Shown piece after piece: positions 1 through 8,540 of a stretch of 64,000 bases of DNA; within the stretch, counting starts at the first letter, position 1, and each line of letters starts with the position of its first letter. Location of the stretch: positions 25,374,501 through 25,438,500 of the forward strand of contig NC_056755.1 of NCBI RefSeq assembly GCF_018687715.1. The letters run 5' to 3'. This DNA comes from Carya illinoinensis (lineage: Eukaryota > Streptophyta > Magnoliopsida > Fagales > Juglandaceae). The position numbers and the translations under genes were made by a program. The notes beneath the pieces were generated by a model that was not told where the DNA came from, made no database searches, and saw only the letters and a list, made by a program, of their open reading frames with translations.

Positions 1-490
1 TACAAATTTAATTGTTGTTGTTCATCCTTCATAGAGTGAATTTGAAGATTACACTTGATCCAGCACATTTCGACAAAAGGAATGTCAATGGAACAGACAA
101 GTCACAGCCAATCGCCACCTGCGCGCACCTCCATGTGCATTGCAACTAATCGGCCCAAAAGCCAACGCCCTTTACACCATTTTCTCAAGGGAAATCTCAT
201 CAAATGCGTCCATGATTAAAGCCTTACAGCTCATTTCTAGCACTGAACGAATTGACTCGAATAAACCTATCTTTTCTATCACTGTTCCAATTGTAGCCCC
301 CATTCAGCATACAAACGGTTTCCCTCAAGCCGAAGAAGTGCCACACGCCCCACATGTTCTCATCTCACCATGGTTGAGCTTCTAGCTTGAGTTGATGGCA
401 TTAATCAACTCACAAGTCAATAGTCATCTCTAAACCGTGTTTTCAGGTTAATTTCCTTTTTAATTCTTTCTTAGCTTACATATGTGGACC
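1..490 (+). repeat. Monomer A of the HOR (reference copy, unit 1)
   Basis: This is the first of three related sub-repeats in the 1,439-bp unit, about 491 bp. Alignment by eye to B and C shows a shared frame: AGAGTGAATT near the start, a TTGATCCA-type block, the CATGTGCATTGCAACTAATC block at 133-152, TTTTCTCAAGG at 180-190 and a GAACGAATTG block. A is the most diverged from B and C in its first 100 bp. Confidence 0.85.
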
Positions 491-981
491 TTACGACTTC
501 TATTCTTGTTCTTTATCAATCTAAGAGTGAATTAGTGGATTGGAATTGATCCACGACATTTCCGTTGAAGGAATGTCATTCCAACGCCCAAGTCCCCGCC
601 AATCGCCACCTTGGTGCACATCCATGTGCATTGCAACTAATCAGCCCCTAACCCATGCCTTTTATATTATTTTCTCAAGTGAAATCTCATGAAATGCCTC
701 CCACCTTAACCCTTCCAGCTGATTGATAGAAATGGACGAATTGGCCCCCGAACAGACCCGCCTTTTCTTTCGTTCTTCCAATCGCAGCCCACATAAGCCC
801 CACCATCGGTTTCCATCGAGCCCAAGAAGTGCCACATGTCCTTCATGACCACAACCTGCCATTGTGAAGGTTTTAACTTAAGTTGACGGCATTAACAAAC
901 TTACAGGTGATTAGTCGTCTCTAAACGATGTTTTGAGCTTAATTTTCTTATTAATTCATTCTCGCCTTTTTTATACGGACC
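491..981 (+). repeat. Monomer B of the HOR (reference copy, unit 1)
   Basis: This 491-bp sub-repeat is homologous to A and C. It starts TTACGACTTCTATT and shares GAATTAGTGGATT with C. It carries the cleanest form of the conserved dyad (615-630, TGCACAT CC ATGTGCA). The most visible subfamily marker is C or G in the CTTTC(C/G)TTCTTCC segment near 769. Confidence 0.85.
615..630. other. Conserved 16-bp dyad in satellite monomers (reference copy in B)
   Basis: TGCACAT and ATGTGCA form a perfect 7-bp inverted repeat around CC. The equivalent positions are 124-139 in monomer A (two changes from B) and 1081-1096 in C (one mismatched pair). In units 1-2 these sites lie 491, 466 and 482 bp apart, so the array presents one near-dyad about every 480 bp. 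The right half, CATGTGCA, is the best conserved. Function is unknown; a protein-binding role is inference. Confidence 0.6.
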
Positions 982-1439
982 TTATGACTTTTATTGTTGT
1001 TTTTCATCATTCATAGAGTGAATTAGTGGATTAGAATTGATCCAACACATTTCAATAGATGGAATACAATCCCACGTAGGTGCACCTGCATGTGCATTGG
1101 AACTAATCAGCCCAAAGCCCGAGCCTCTTAAACCATTTTCTCAAGGGCAATCTCACATCACATCCATCCCTCATTAACACTCCTGGTTCGTTTCAGGCAT
1201 TGGACGAATTGGCTCGAAGAAACCCGTCTTTTCATGAATTCTTGCGCACATACGCCAAACCATTGGTTTTCCTCGAGCCTAGGATGTGCCACACGGCCCT
1301 AAAGTTCTCATTCCACCATTGTTAGGTTTCTGAATAAAGTTGAGGGCATTAATCAACTCACTAGTGATTAGTCATCACAAAACCTTGTTTGGAACATAAT
1401 TGCCCTTTTAATTCTATCTCACCGTTTCTAAATGAGCCT
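982..1439 (+). repeat. Monomer C of the HOR (reference copy, unit 1)
   Basis: This is the shortest sub-repeat (457 bp). About 25 bp of its 34-bp deficit lies between the GGAATACAATCCC block and the dyad at 1081-1096, where A and B carry a CGCCAATCGCCACC-type segment. It holds a perfect 10-bp palindrome, TCACTAGTGA, around 1359-1368 that A and B lack. The same palindrome is removed by the 26-bp deletion of units 31, 32, 34 and 35. Confidence 0.85.
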
Positions 1440-2874
1440 TACAAATTTAATTGTTGTTGTTCATCCTTCATAGAGTGAATTTGAAGATTACACTTGATCC
1501 AGCACATTTCGACAAAAGGAATGTCAATGGAACAGACAAGTCACAGCCAATCGCCACCTGCGCGCACCTCCATGTGCATTGCAACTAATCGGCCCAAAAG
1601 CCAACGCCCTTTACACCATTTTCTCAAGGGAAATCTCATCAAATGCGTCCATGATTAAAGCCTTACAGCTCATTTCTAGCACTGAACGAATTGACTCGAA
1701 TAAACCTATCTTTTCTATCACTGTTCCAATTGTAGCCCCCATTCAGCATACAAACGGTTTCCCTCAAGCCGAAGAAGTGCCACACGCCCCACATGTTCTC
1801 ATCTCACCATGGTTGAGCTTCTAGCTTGAGTTGATGGCATTAATCAACTCACAAGTCAATAGTCATCTCTAAACTGTGTTTTCAGGTTAATTTCCTTTTT
1901 AATTCTTTCTTAGCTTACATATGTGGACCTTACGACTTCTATTCTTGTTCTTTATCAATCTAAGAGTGAATTAGTGGATTGGAATTGATCCACGACATTT
2001 CCGTTGAAGGAATGTCATTCCAACGCCCAAGTCCCCGCCAATCGCCACCTTGGTGCACATCCATGTGCATTGCAACTAATCAGCCCCTAACCCATGCCTT
2101 TTATATTATTTTCTCAAGTGAAATCTCATGAAATGCCTCCCACCTTAACCCTTCCAGCTGATTGATAGAAATGGACGAATTGCCCCCGAACAGACCCGCC
2201 TTTTCTTTCCTTCTTCCAATCGCAGCCCACATAAGCCCCACCATCGGTTTCCATCGAGCCCAAGAAGTGCCACATGTCCTTCATGACCACAACCTGCCAT
2301 TGTGAAGGTTTTAACTTAAGTTGACGGCATTAACAAACTTACAGGTGATTAGTCGTCTCTAAACGATGTTTTGAGCTTAATTTTCTTATTAATTCATTCT
2401 CGCCTTTTTTATACGGACCTTATGACTTTTATTGTTGTTTTTCATCATTCATAGAGTGAATTAGTGGATTAGAATTGATCCAACACATTTCAATAGATGG
2501 AATACAATCCCACGTAGGTGCACCTGCATGTGCATTGGAACTAATCAGCCCAAAGCCCGAGCCTCTTAAACCATTTTCTCAAGGGCAATCTCACATCACA
2601 TCCATCCCTCATTAACACTCCTGGTTCGTTTCAGGCATTGGACGAATTGGCTCGAACAAACCCGTCTTTTCATGAATTCTTGCGCACATACGCCAAACCA
2701 TTGGTTTTCCTCGAGCCTAGGATGTGCCACACGGCCCTAAAGTTCTCATTCCACCATTGTTAGGTTTCTGAATAAAGTTGAGGGCATTAATCAACTCACT
2801 AGTGATTAGTCATCACAAAACCTTGTTTGGAACATAATTGCCCTTTTAATTCTATCTCACCTTTTCTAAATGAG
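1440..2874 (+). repeat. HOR unit 2, ended by retrotransposon 1
   Basis: It carries a 1-bp deletion in monomer B near 2182 (TTGCCCCC for TTGGCCCCC). Retrotransposon 1 is inserted at the last bases of monomer C; the remaining three bases of the unit lie at 11757-11759. Confidence 0.95.
2870..2874 (+). repeat. Target-site duplication, left copy (ATGAG), element 1
   Basis: ATGAG ends the satellite sequence CTAAATGAG directly before the 5' LTR. The uninterrupted satellite reads CTAAATGAGCCTTAC at this point in other units. Confidence 0.95.
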
Positions 2875-3564
2875 TGATTGAGCTGAAATATTGCATATTT
2901 TAGCTATTTAAAACCAATGTTTTTTTAAATTCATCATGACATTATTATTGGTTTTAGATGGAAAAATAGTTAATAAGCATAAATACGAGTTATGATTTAA
3001 ATTGATTAAAAGCATGAGTTTATGCTTAATTTTATAACTATAATTTAATGAGACAATATTTCCTCACATATATAGTTTATTTGTGCTAATCTATTTTTCT
3101 TTTAATTTATTTTTTTCTTTGAGTGTTATTTTGATTTTCAGTTCAAATAAATCCAATTGGAACTGTTGACCGAAGAGAAAGACCTTCATCTGTCTTGTTG
3201 TTCTCAACCAATCCGATTCCAAGGTTAAGGATGGCTAACTGTGTGTCAGATGCTGTACATGTTGAAGATGGAGTTGATCACACCCATTCTACTATTTAAT
3301 CATATGATGACGATAATTTAATCATATGCTCAGTTACAAGTTGATGTCAAAATCCAAATGAAAAGGGCCACTTGGTCACTCGGACACCACATGCTCACAT
3401 GCGAGGATGAACGAGCTTGCTTTACTTTTGTTTTCGAGTAGCAGCTGGGGGACATAGAGAGATTCGGTGGGAGAATGAGTGGGGTGTGCTGATTAGAATA
3501 GAGAGAAGTGTTAGCTGAGGCTGACTCATTAAAGCCGATGGGAAGAGAACGTGAACCGAATCTT

Positions 3565-4110
3565 GAGTGGAGAGAAAAGAAGATGGTAATGATTCCCTTG
3601 AGTGGAGAGAGTGGGACGGCTGGTGTGCAATTCTTGCTTTACTTTCGAGGGGAGAGCAGAATTTTGGTGGGAATTGCTTTACACACGGCTACTTGAGTGG
3701 AGAGAGTGGATGAGTGGCTTGGTTCGGCTGGAAACTTTGAGGTAAGTTGCAGCTGGGGGACAAGGAGAGAGAAATCGGTGGAACAAAAGAAAAGATGATG
3801 ATGTTCACATAGTAAATTCTAAAGCTGCTGCAGCAAGAACATTCGGATCTCACACCATGGGCCACATGCAGCACATGCCAAAACCGAAGCTCAGCTCATC
3901 ATGCATGACAACAATTCAGACATCATTCGGCAGGGGCCACGGCTTGAGTGGAGAGAGGCTTGAGTGGATAGATGAGTGGAGAGACCGAGAGCATGATTTT
4001 GCTTTCCATTTCTCTTTCGTTTGAGTGGAGATTGATAAAGTGGAGAGAAGCACTATACGGAAAGTGGTAGAGAGGGAGAAATGAGTGAGTGGAGTAAGTG
4101 ATATGTGCTG
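3565..4110 (+). repeat. GAGTGGAGAGA-type motif cluster in LTR of element 1
   Basis: At least seven copies of GAGTGGA(G/T)A occur at 3565, 3600, 3695, 3946, 3962, 3974 and 4023, separated by unrelated sequence. They lie upstream of the LTR TATA box, so they sit in U3. An enhancer-type role is inference. The strong purine bias creates long open frames on the minus strand that should not be read as genes. The second copy lies at 9231-9776. Confidence 0.6.
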
Positions 4111-4688
4111 ATGATTACGGCTCATAATTAAAGAAAATGGATGGTAATCGTAACAGCAGGGGACACGAGCAGCAGCATTTCTTTTCCGTTCAACTCGTGG
4201 AAGAAATTAAATTGGAATTTGAGCCGTGTAGCTGGATTTTATTGTGCTTAAAGAGGCAGTTGTACGTGCATATTTATATATATTGCTAGACGAAGGCACC
4301 GACTGATTGATTAGAATAGAAAGAAAAAAAAAGAATTGAGAGAGTGGGTCGATGAGAGAGTGGGGTCGGTTTGGCTGAATGCATGAATATAGTGAGAGTG
4401 GGAGCTTACGGAAGAAAATAAAACAGAAAAGAAAAGAAAAAAAATAGTTCAAAGGTTGGTGGAATGAAGTGGAGACCGAGTGGGGGCTTGCCTTGCTTTC
4501 ATACGGAGGCACAAATGAGTTGAAGAGCACATGGCAGCAAATCAGATCACTCAACACAGCAATCATCACTCGGCAATTCAAGTCACTCAGCTTTACAACA
4601 CAGCAGCAATCATCACTCAAAGAAACACAAGCACATGCATCACAGCAAACACACTTCATTCACTCAGCAGCTTGCACATAAGCATGGC

Positions 4689-4695
4689 TATAAAA
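4689..4695 (+). promoter_or_regulatory. Putative TATA box of 5' LTR, element 1
   Basis: TATAAAA in the context GGCTATAAAAGGAAAG, a strong Pol II TATA match. It would put the U3/R boundary near 4720 and make U3 about 1.8 kb. Confidence 0.65.
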
Positions 4696-5521
4696 GGAAA
4701 GAAGTTTGGAAGGAAGAGATCCGGTAGCAAGTTTTAGTTTGAAGTTTTTGTTGTTATTTTCTTTCCTTTTGTAGAGTAGTGTAGTTTAGGTTTTTTTATT
4801 TTTCTTTCATTTGTTTTCTTTTATTTGTTTAAGCTTAGAGTGTTTGGTTTTGAATTTTATTTTCTTAGAGTGTTTAAGTTTAGAGTGTTTAAGTTTTATT
4901 TTATTTTCTTTCGTTTTATGTTATTGTGTGGTTTCATTGTATTTGATTTTAATTTTATTCGGAACGATATTTCCATAGTATTTGTATTAAATATGTTTGG
5001 CTTGGGATTCAATGAGTAGCTCATAACTGTTTGGGGTTGGATTTTCTTCAAGATTATGGATTTTAAATGATTAACTTGATAGATTATATTTCATTTTACA
5101 ATTGGGAAGGATTAAAATTCTATGTTCTTGAATTTGATCAGTCGTAGACGTGAAGGCACGATTGATGCTTGAACTTGTAACAAGATCTTGATAGCTTTCT
5201 TGCACTTCTACAATTGATATAAAATCTGTCAAGCACCTTGATTATACTGAAAAAGCGTGCTTATTGTTTATTTAACCGATCATAATCTCTTGAAACGAGA
5301 AAATGGTTGAGAGAAAAACTTAGAGGCAAAACCAATTTCAAATTAGAAATGAGCGAAAATTGCATCCCGAGTATTTGTTCTATTGTTTTTCCAATTTCAA
5401 CTTTTACGCATTTTCCTTGGGTTGTGGAATGAGATTTAATTTATTTTAGATTCTAGATCGTTGCAATATTTTGTGATTGATTGATGATTTCACTATATTA
5501 CTAGTCGGATTTAAATTAAAA

Positions 5522-5670
5522 ATAGATTACGGCTCTTGCTCTTGTTTTGTTGTTGACGTAAGGCACAGCAAAAGCTTGAACGGAACGTGATTTGTTTAGG
5601 ATTCAAAAACAATAGATTGAAACTCTTGCTCTTGTTTTGTTGTTGACGTAAGGCACATCAAAAGCTTGAA
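5522..5670 (+). repeat. 90-bp period tandem duplication inside LTR of element 1
   Basis: A block with CTTGCTCTTGTTTTGTTG, GACGTAAGGCACA and CAAAAGCTTGAA occurs at 5522-5580 and again at 5612-5670. A weaker relative, GACGTGAAGGCACGAT, lies near 5149. The copy in the 3' LTR is at 11188-11336 and contains the one inter-LTR substitution seen. Confidence 0.8.
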
Positions 5671-6091
5671 AATTATCAAGGCTTCTCTCGATTGTTTGTT
5701 AATGTGTGTTCGGCTAGTAAAATAGAAAATCCCTTAGGAAAATATTGCAACAAAAACTTGAACTTAATCTTTTTATCTTCCGTTTATCAATGCCTTGACT
5801 GGATTGTTAATCGAGAAAATTATCTAGAATCCGAAATAAAGAGAGTCTCAAACCCAACCCAAGTTTTCGTTAATTTGTTTTTCAGAAACTCCAATTTCAG
5901 TTTCGATTGTCTTTTTGCATTTCTTTTTATTTTCACCTCTTATAATCGACACCATGTTACCCAAAAACCAAAAAAATCTCATAAATGCTTTGATAACCCA
6001 TTGTCCCTGTGGAATACGATCCTGGACTTATCCTTGATACAACTTGACACTTCTGCACTTGGAAGCACATTCTCGAGACGAGTCAAGTTTT

Positions 6092-6109
6092 TGGCGCCGT
6101 TGCCGGGGA
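6092..6109 (+). other. Primer-binding site, tRNA-Asp type
   Basis: TGGCGCCGTTGCCGGGGA is complementary to the 3' end of plant tRNA-Asp (…CCCCGGCAACGGCGCCA), 18 of 18 bases as I recall that tRNA. It lies 6 nt after the 5' LTR, the expected place for starting minus-strand DNA synthesis, and fixes the element's orientation as plus. Confidence 0.88.
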
Positions 6110-6367
6110 CAACTGGTGTTTATCAGAGCATTCATCTACTGCTGAGAGGACGTTCGTGGAGCTGTGAATCTCTTCACAGCCTAGGTGACTTCTAAATTTT
6201 TTTTTTCTTTCTTTCGCTTTGTTTATTTTTCATGGTCTTTGATTTTCTGCTCCTGTTTGTATGACTGGTTGGGTTAGAATCCATACATCTCGATTGTTTA
6301 GGACAGAATCATTGACATCTGTTAGCTCTGCATAATCTTCTAATCATCATCAGACACTGATAGCATC

Positions 6368-6496
6368 ATGGCTGAAAATGAGAAACATGATAGAGAAATG
6401 AGGAATCCAAATAGGACACTTCGAGAATATCTTCAGCCTGTTAGAACTAGCACACCCTCATGCATAATTCAACCTTTGAATAAAACGGTGCATTAG
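6368..6496 (+). pseudogene. gag: gag N-terminal stub (42 codons)
   Basis: An ATG at 6368 opens a 42-codon frame ending TAG at 6494-6496. Residues 16-33 read RTLREYLQPVRTSTPSCI, the motif found near the N-terminus of Gag in many plant Ty3/Gypsy elements (recognised from memory). The usual continuation of Gag, its capsid domain and zinc knuckle, is absent: the frame stops soon after Cys32 and the DNA changes to a 58-bp tandem repeat. The ATG lies 259 bp after the primer site, a normal leader distance. It was too short to be listed as a long open frame. Capsid function is not possible; the retained segment may persist as part of the packaging or leader region, which is inference. Confidence 0.75.
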
Positions 6497-6520
6497 TAGA
6501 CACTGTAGATAGTTGAAAAT

Positions 6521-6636
6521 ATAGTTGGGTCCGTCCGTGATCTGACAAGTGGGGCTGTGAAATTTGAAAGTGAAAAAAATAGTTAGATCCGTCCGTGACC
6601 CGACAGGAGTGGCTGGAGATTTGAAAAAAAAAAAAA
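6521..6636 (+). repeat. Two-copy 58-bp tandem repeat after the gag stub
   Basis: ATAGTTGGGTCCGTCCGTGA at 6521 and ATAGTTAGATCCGTCCGTGA at 6579 start two diverged copies, each followed by a TGACA-rich stretch and ATTTGAAA. The second ends in an A20 run at 6624-6643. It occupies the place where gag coding sequence was lost. Confidence 0.75.
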
Positions 6637-6714
6637 AAAAAAAGATCACATGATGTTGTTGGAAAACGGGATTTGAGGCTCCGAGCTGTCATATCACCGA
6701 AATCACATTATCCT

Positions 6715-6760
6715 TGACGTGGATGACAGCTCGTCTGGTTCATTGTACTACCTCTATAAA
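6715..6760 (+). promoter_or_regulatory. Putative internal Pol II promoter (ACGT box and TATA box)
   Basis: TGACGTGG at 6715-6722 is an ACGT-core, G-box/bZIP-like site. It is followed by CTCTATAAAATC with TATAAA at 6755-6760. The distance to the ATG at 6872 is about 110 bp, leaving a CT-rich leader of about 80 nt, typical of plant genes. No transcript evidence is available. Confidence 0.45.
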
Positions 6761-6871
6761 ATCAGTCGTGAACTCCATCAAATCCGCATCAAGTTTTCAT
6801 TCTCGTCTCCAGAAACTCATCTGCATTTTTTTTCAACATTCTCGTGTTTAAAACCTTCTATTTTTCTATCA

Positions 6872-7309
6872 ATGGCTCATTCCTCAAACATTCCTCAAGA
6901 TCAATCCATGAGGCCTTCTGCATCCCAACCGCCTGTTCTTTCTGCAGCCACCATTAGTGCCGTGCTACAACTAGAAAACAATAGTATGGCTAATAGGTCG
7001 GACCAAGATGCTATCTACGACCTGGTGAGTCTTGGGACTCGCTATTCATCCTCCATTGTGGCTTTTTCCCAAAGGGTACAAGCCAAAAACAATGAGGTTG
7101 AAAGGCTGAAAGAACAAATCGTTGTACTTCAACGAATTTCTCAAGAGGCCCACATAAGGGAAGGAATCGAACGGCAGAAGAATAGACATTTGAAGTCTCT
7201 TTTAGATTCTTCATTTCGCTTGCCAGCTCCCATGGCTAAGGATGACCTGATGCTGTATGAAGAGCATGAGCGTCTCAAACTTGAGGCTAAAAACCTCAAG
7301 TTTATGTAA
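6872..7309 (+). CDS. Unknown 145-aa coiled-coil protein inside retrotransposon 1
   Basis: I do not recognise this protein. The frame is open further upstream but only from a GTG at 6719, across the TATA box, so the ATG at 6872 is the better start; its context ATCAATGGCT fits the plant consensus. The first 40 or so residues are rich in Ser, Pro and Gln and look disordered. Residues 69-105 form a likely amphipathic coiled coil (QAKNNEVERLKEQIVVLQ and onward, heptad-spaced Val/Leu/Ile). A short Pro-containing link and a second charged helix (EEHERLKLEAKNL) end the protein, followed by TAA and an A18 run. No catalytic motif, zinc knuckle, membrane segment or signal peptide is visible. It sits where gag-pol would be. 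It could be a captured host gene fragment, an accessory ORF of the family, or a chance frame. Confidence 0.45.
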   Translation: MAHSSNIPQDQSMRPSASQPPVLSAATISAVLQLENNSMANRSDQDAIYDLVSLGTRYSSSIVAFSQRVQAKNNEVERLKEQIVVLQRISQEAHIREGIERQKNRHLKSLLDSSFRLPAPMAKDDLMLYEEHERLKLEAKNLKFM

Positions 7310-7589
7310 AAAAAAAAAAAAAAAATTCTTTCTTGCTTGTTTTGTATTTTGTTTATTTTGTTTTGGGTCCACTACTTTGGAGGATCCTGCGTATCAGAAT
7401 TAATTTCTGAATCATCATTGTATATACCATATGTGTTGTTTTGTTTTTCTTTCTTTTGTTTTCTGTTATGTTTTTAACTTTGACAGAAATCTACTCCTTT
7501 TGTGCACTCAAATATCTCAAGTGAATTTGTTTCCTCTCTGTTTAATCATGATTGTATAACATACATCATCGGATATTCATTGCTGAACA

Positions 7590-7624
7590 TTGAGGACAAT
7601 GTCACATTTAGTTGGGGGGAGGGT
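7590..7624 (+). other. Internal GAGGACAATG…TTGGGG motif (possible second purine tract)
   Basis: CATTGAGGACAATGTCACAT is followed by TTAGTTGGGGGGAGGG. A similar motif usually lies just after pol in Athila/Tat-type Gypsy elements (from memory). Here it follows a region without pol, so the 3' half of the interior probably begins at or before this point. Confidence 0.55.
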
Positions 7625-7646
7625 TTTCTGTTAATTGTGTTCAATT

Positions 7647-7735
7647 CCTTTAAAAAATAAAAAAAATAAAAAAAAAATAAAGAAAAAAATGAAAATAGAA
7701 AAAAAAAAAAAAAAAAAAAAAAAATTAAAATAAAA
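7647..7735 (+). repeat. A-rich low-complexity tract
   Basis: Nearly pure A with isolated T and G. The open frame on the opposite strand (poly-Phe) is an artefact of this composition. Confidence 0.9.
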
Positions 7736-8058
7736 TTTGTGAGGTGCACGATTAACACACACTTCTGGTATTTTTGTTAGATTTGAGTATCTTGGTGGAG
7801 TAGTTGAGCGGAATTATTTTGTGAAGATTTATTTTCAACCTTAAGCATAGAACATGACTTATGATGCATCATATTTTGTTGAGGAGTGACTTGAAACACC
7901 GGGATGCGATATTTACAAAAATGAGAATTAGTATAATTTATATAGAATGAAGGGCAAGTTTTTGAAAGAACATTTTGCACATGCTTACACTTGTAGTGTT
8001 CCTCATTAATGTTCATTGATTTAAAACAGGAGAAGTAAACTGCAGGACTACCGAGCCT

Positions 8059-8075
8059 TATATAAAAAAAGAAAA

Positions 8076-8107
<32 letters not shown>
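8059..8107 (+). repeat. A-rich low-complexity tract
   Basis: A run broken only by a few G bases, following TTATATA. Length is likely to be unstable between copies and assemblies. Confidence 0.9.
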
Positions 8108-8528
8108 TCGTGTAATTTTTCCTGAATAAAGGGCTAGAAACAGTTACCCAAAACTTTGGGGGTTGAATGTTCAACCTTTAAACAGAGTTGGCGTGAAAAC
8201 TGCTAGACCCTTAGGCTTTGAGGTAGTTAGAATCAATAATGATTAATCTTAAGGTTGAAAAATCCTATGATAAATCATGTTTATTAGTGAGGAACACACA
8301 GTAGTTTAGCCACACACACATCCGAGTTCTGAAACATTTGCCCTAATTCTATGTGAACAATTGTTGAGACTTTTCTTCTGGATATAACTCCTGATGTTGT
8401 ATAGTCACGAATCAATTTTTTGTGAGAATTCAGAATTATGTTTGATTGTTTTTGTTTGAATTTCGAGCTTTATGCAATATTCATCTCAATTAATTTTCAC
8501 TATTTTGCTCAAGGATTAGCAAAAAGCT

Positions 8529-8540
8529 AGTTGGGGGGTG
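8529..8540 (+). other. Polypurine tract of element 1
   Basis: AGTTGGGGGGTG directly precedes the 3' LTR start TGATTG. This is the expected plus-strand priming site. Confidence 0.75.

Larger units (their letters stand above)
1..1439 (+). repeat. HOR unit 1 (1,439 bp)
   Basis: Markers: A ends CTAGCTTGAGTTGATGG; B has the CTTTCGTTC form; C has GAATACAATCC and CGAAGAAA, with CACCGTTTC just before the unit end. Confidence 0.95.
1..2874 (+). repeat. Satellite array, left block (units 1-2)
   Basis: Two head-to-tail copies of a 1,439-bp unit; the sequence at position 1 recurs at 1440. The block continues beyond the left edge of the window and stops at the ATGAG target site of retrotransposon 1. No gene is supported: the open frames inside are short and recur in every unit. 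Confidence 0.97.
2875..6085 (+). repeat. 5' LTR of element 1 (3,211 bp)
   Basis: Starts TGATTGAGCTG and ends GACGAGTCA. It is repeated 5,666 bp downstream; the only difference noticed by eye is T at 5624 against A at 11290. It holds an AT-rich start, a purine-rich GAGTGGAGAGA zone (3565-4110), a TATA box at 4689-4695 and a 90-bp tandem duplication (5522-5670). The open frames inside, on either strand, recur in the other LTR and resemble no protein I recognise. Confidence 0.95.
7310..8540 (+). other. Non-coding AT-rich 3' interior of element 1
   Basis: About 1.2 kb with no credible coding frame on either strand, several A-rich tracts and the two G-rich purine sites listed separately. Short segments such as CTACCGAGCCTTATATA (8048-8064) and AAAACTTTGGGGGTTG (8150-8165) look like the conserved 3' non-coding region of plant Gypsy elements, but this is an impression only. 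Confidence 0.6.

Noticed and set aside
140..385. 81-codon plus-strand open frame in monomer A, present in almost every unit
   Set aside because: It starts only at a TTG, has no ATG, resembles no protein I know, and its persistence is explained by homogenisation of the satellite unit.
662..862. 66-codon minus-strand ATG frame in monomer B, open in nearly all units
   Set aside because: It has a real ATG, but units 2, 13 and 14 break it, and the differences among units are scattered without sign of codon constraint. Homogenisation alone keeps it open; no promoter or homology is visible.
1..2874. rDNA intergenic spacer as the source of the repeat
   Set aside because: No rRNA gene sequence, Pol I promoter motif or SalI-box-like terminators were recognised in 64 kb, and the array lacks any interspersed coding segment.
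4207..4659. 150-codon minus-strand frame in the LTR of element 1 (also at 9873-10325)
   Set aside because: It lies opposite a purine-rich U3 region, has low-complexity Phe/Ser content and duplicates only because both LTRs are identical.
5692..6195. 167-codon plus-strand frame crossing the 5' LTR end and the primer-binding site of element 1
   Set aside because: It runs through the LTR boundary and the tRNA primer site, starts from a non-ATG codon and differs at its end from the LTR copy at 11358-11798, as expected of a chance frame.
6719..6871. 51-codon upstream extension of the coiled-coil ORF
   Set aside because: It begins at GTG and overlaps the ACGT and TATA boxes; the ATG at 6872 has better context.
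7647..7735. A-rich tract read as the tail of a LINE or SINE insertion
   Set aside because: No target-site duplication, Pol III boxes or LINE coding sequence lie beside it; several similar tracts occur in this interior.
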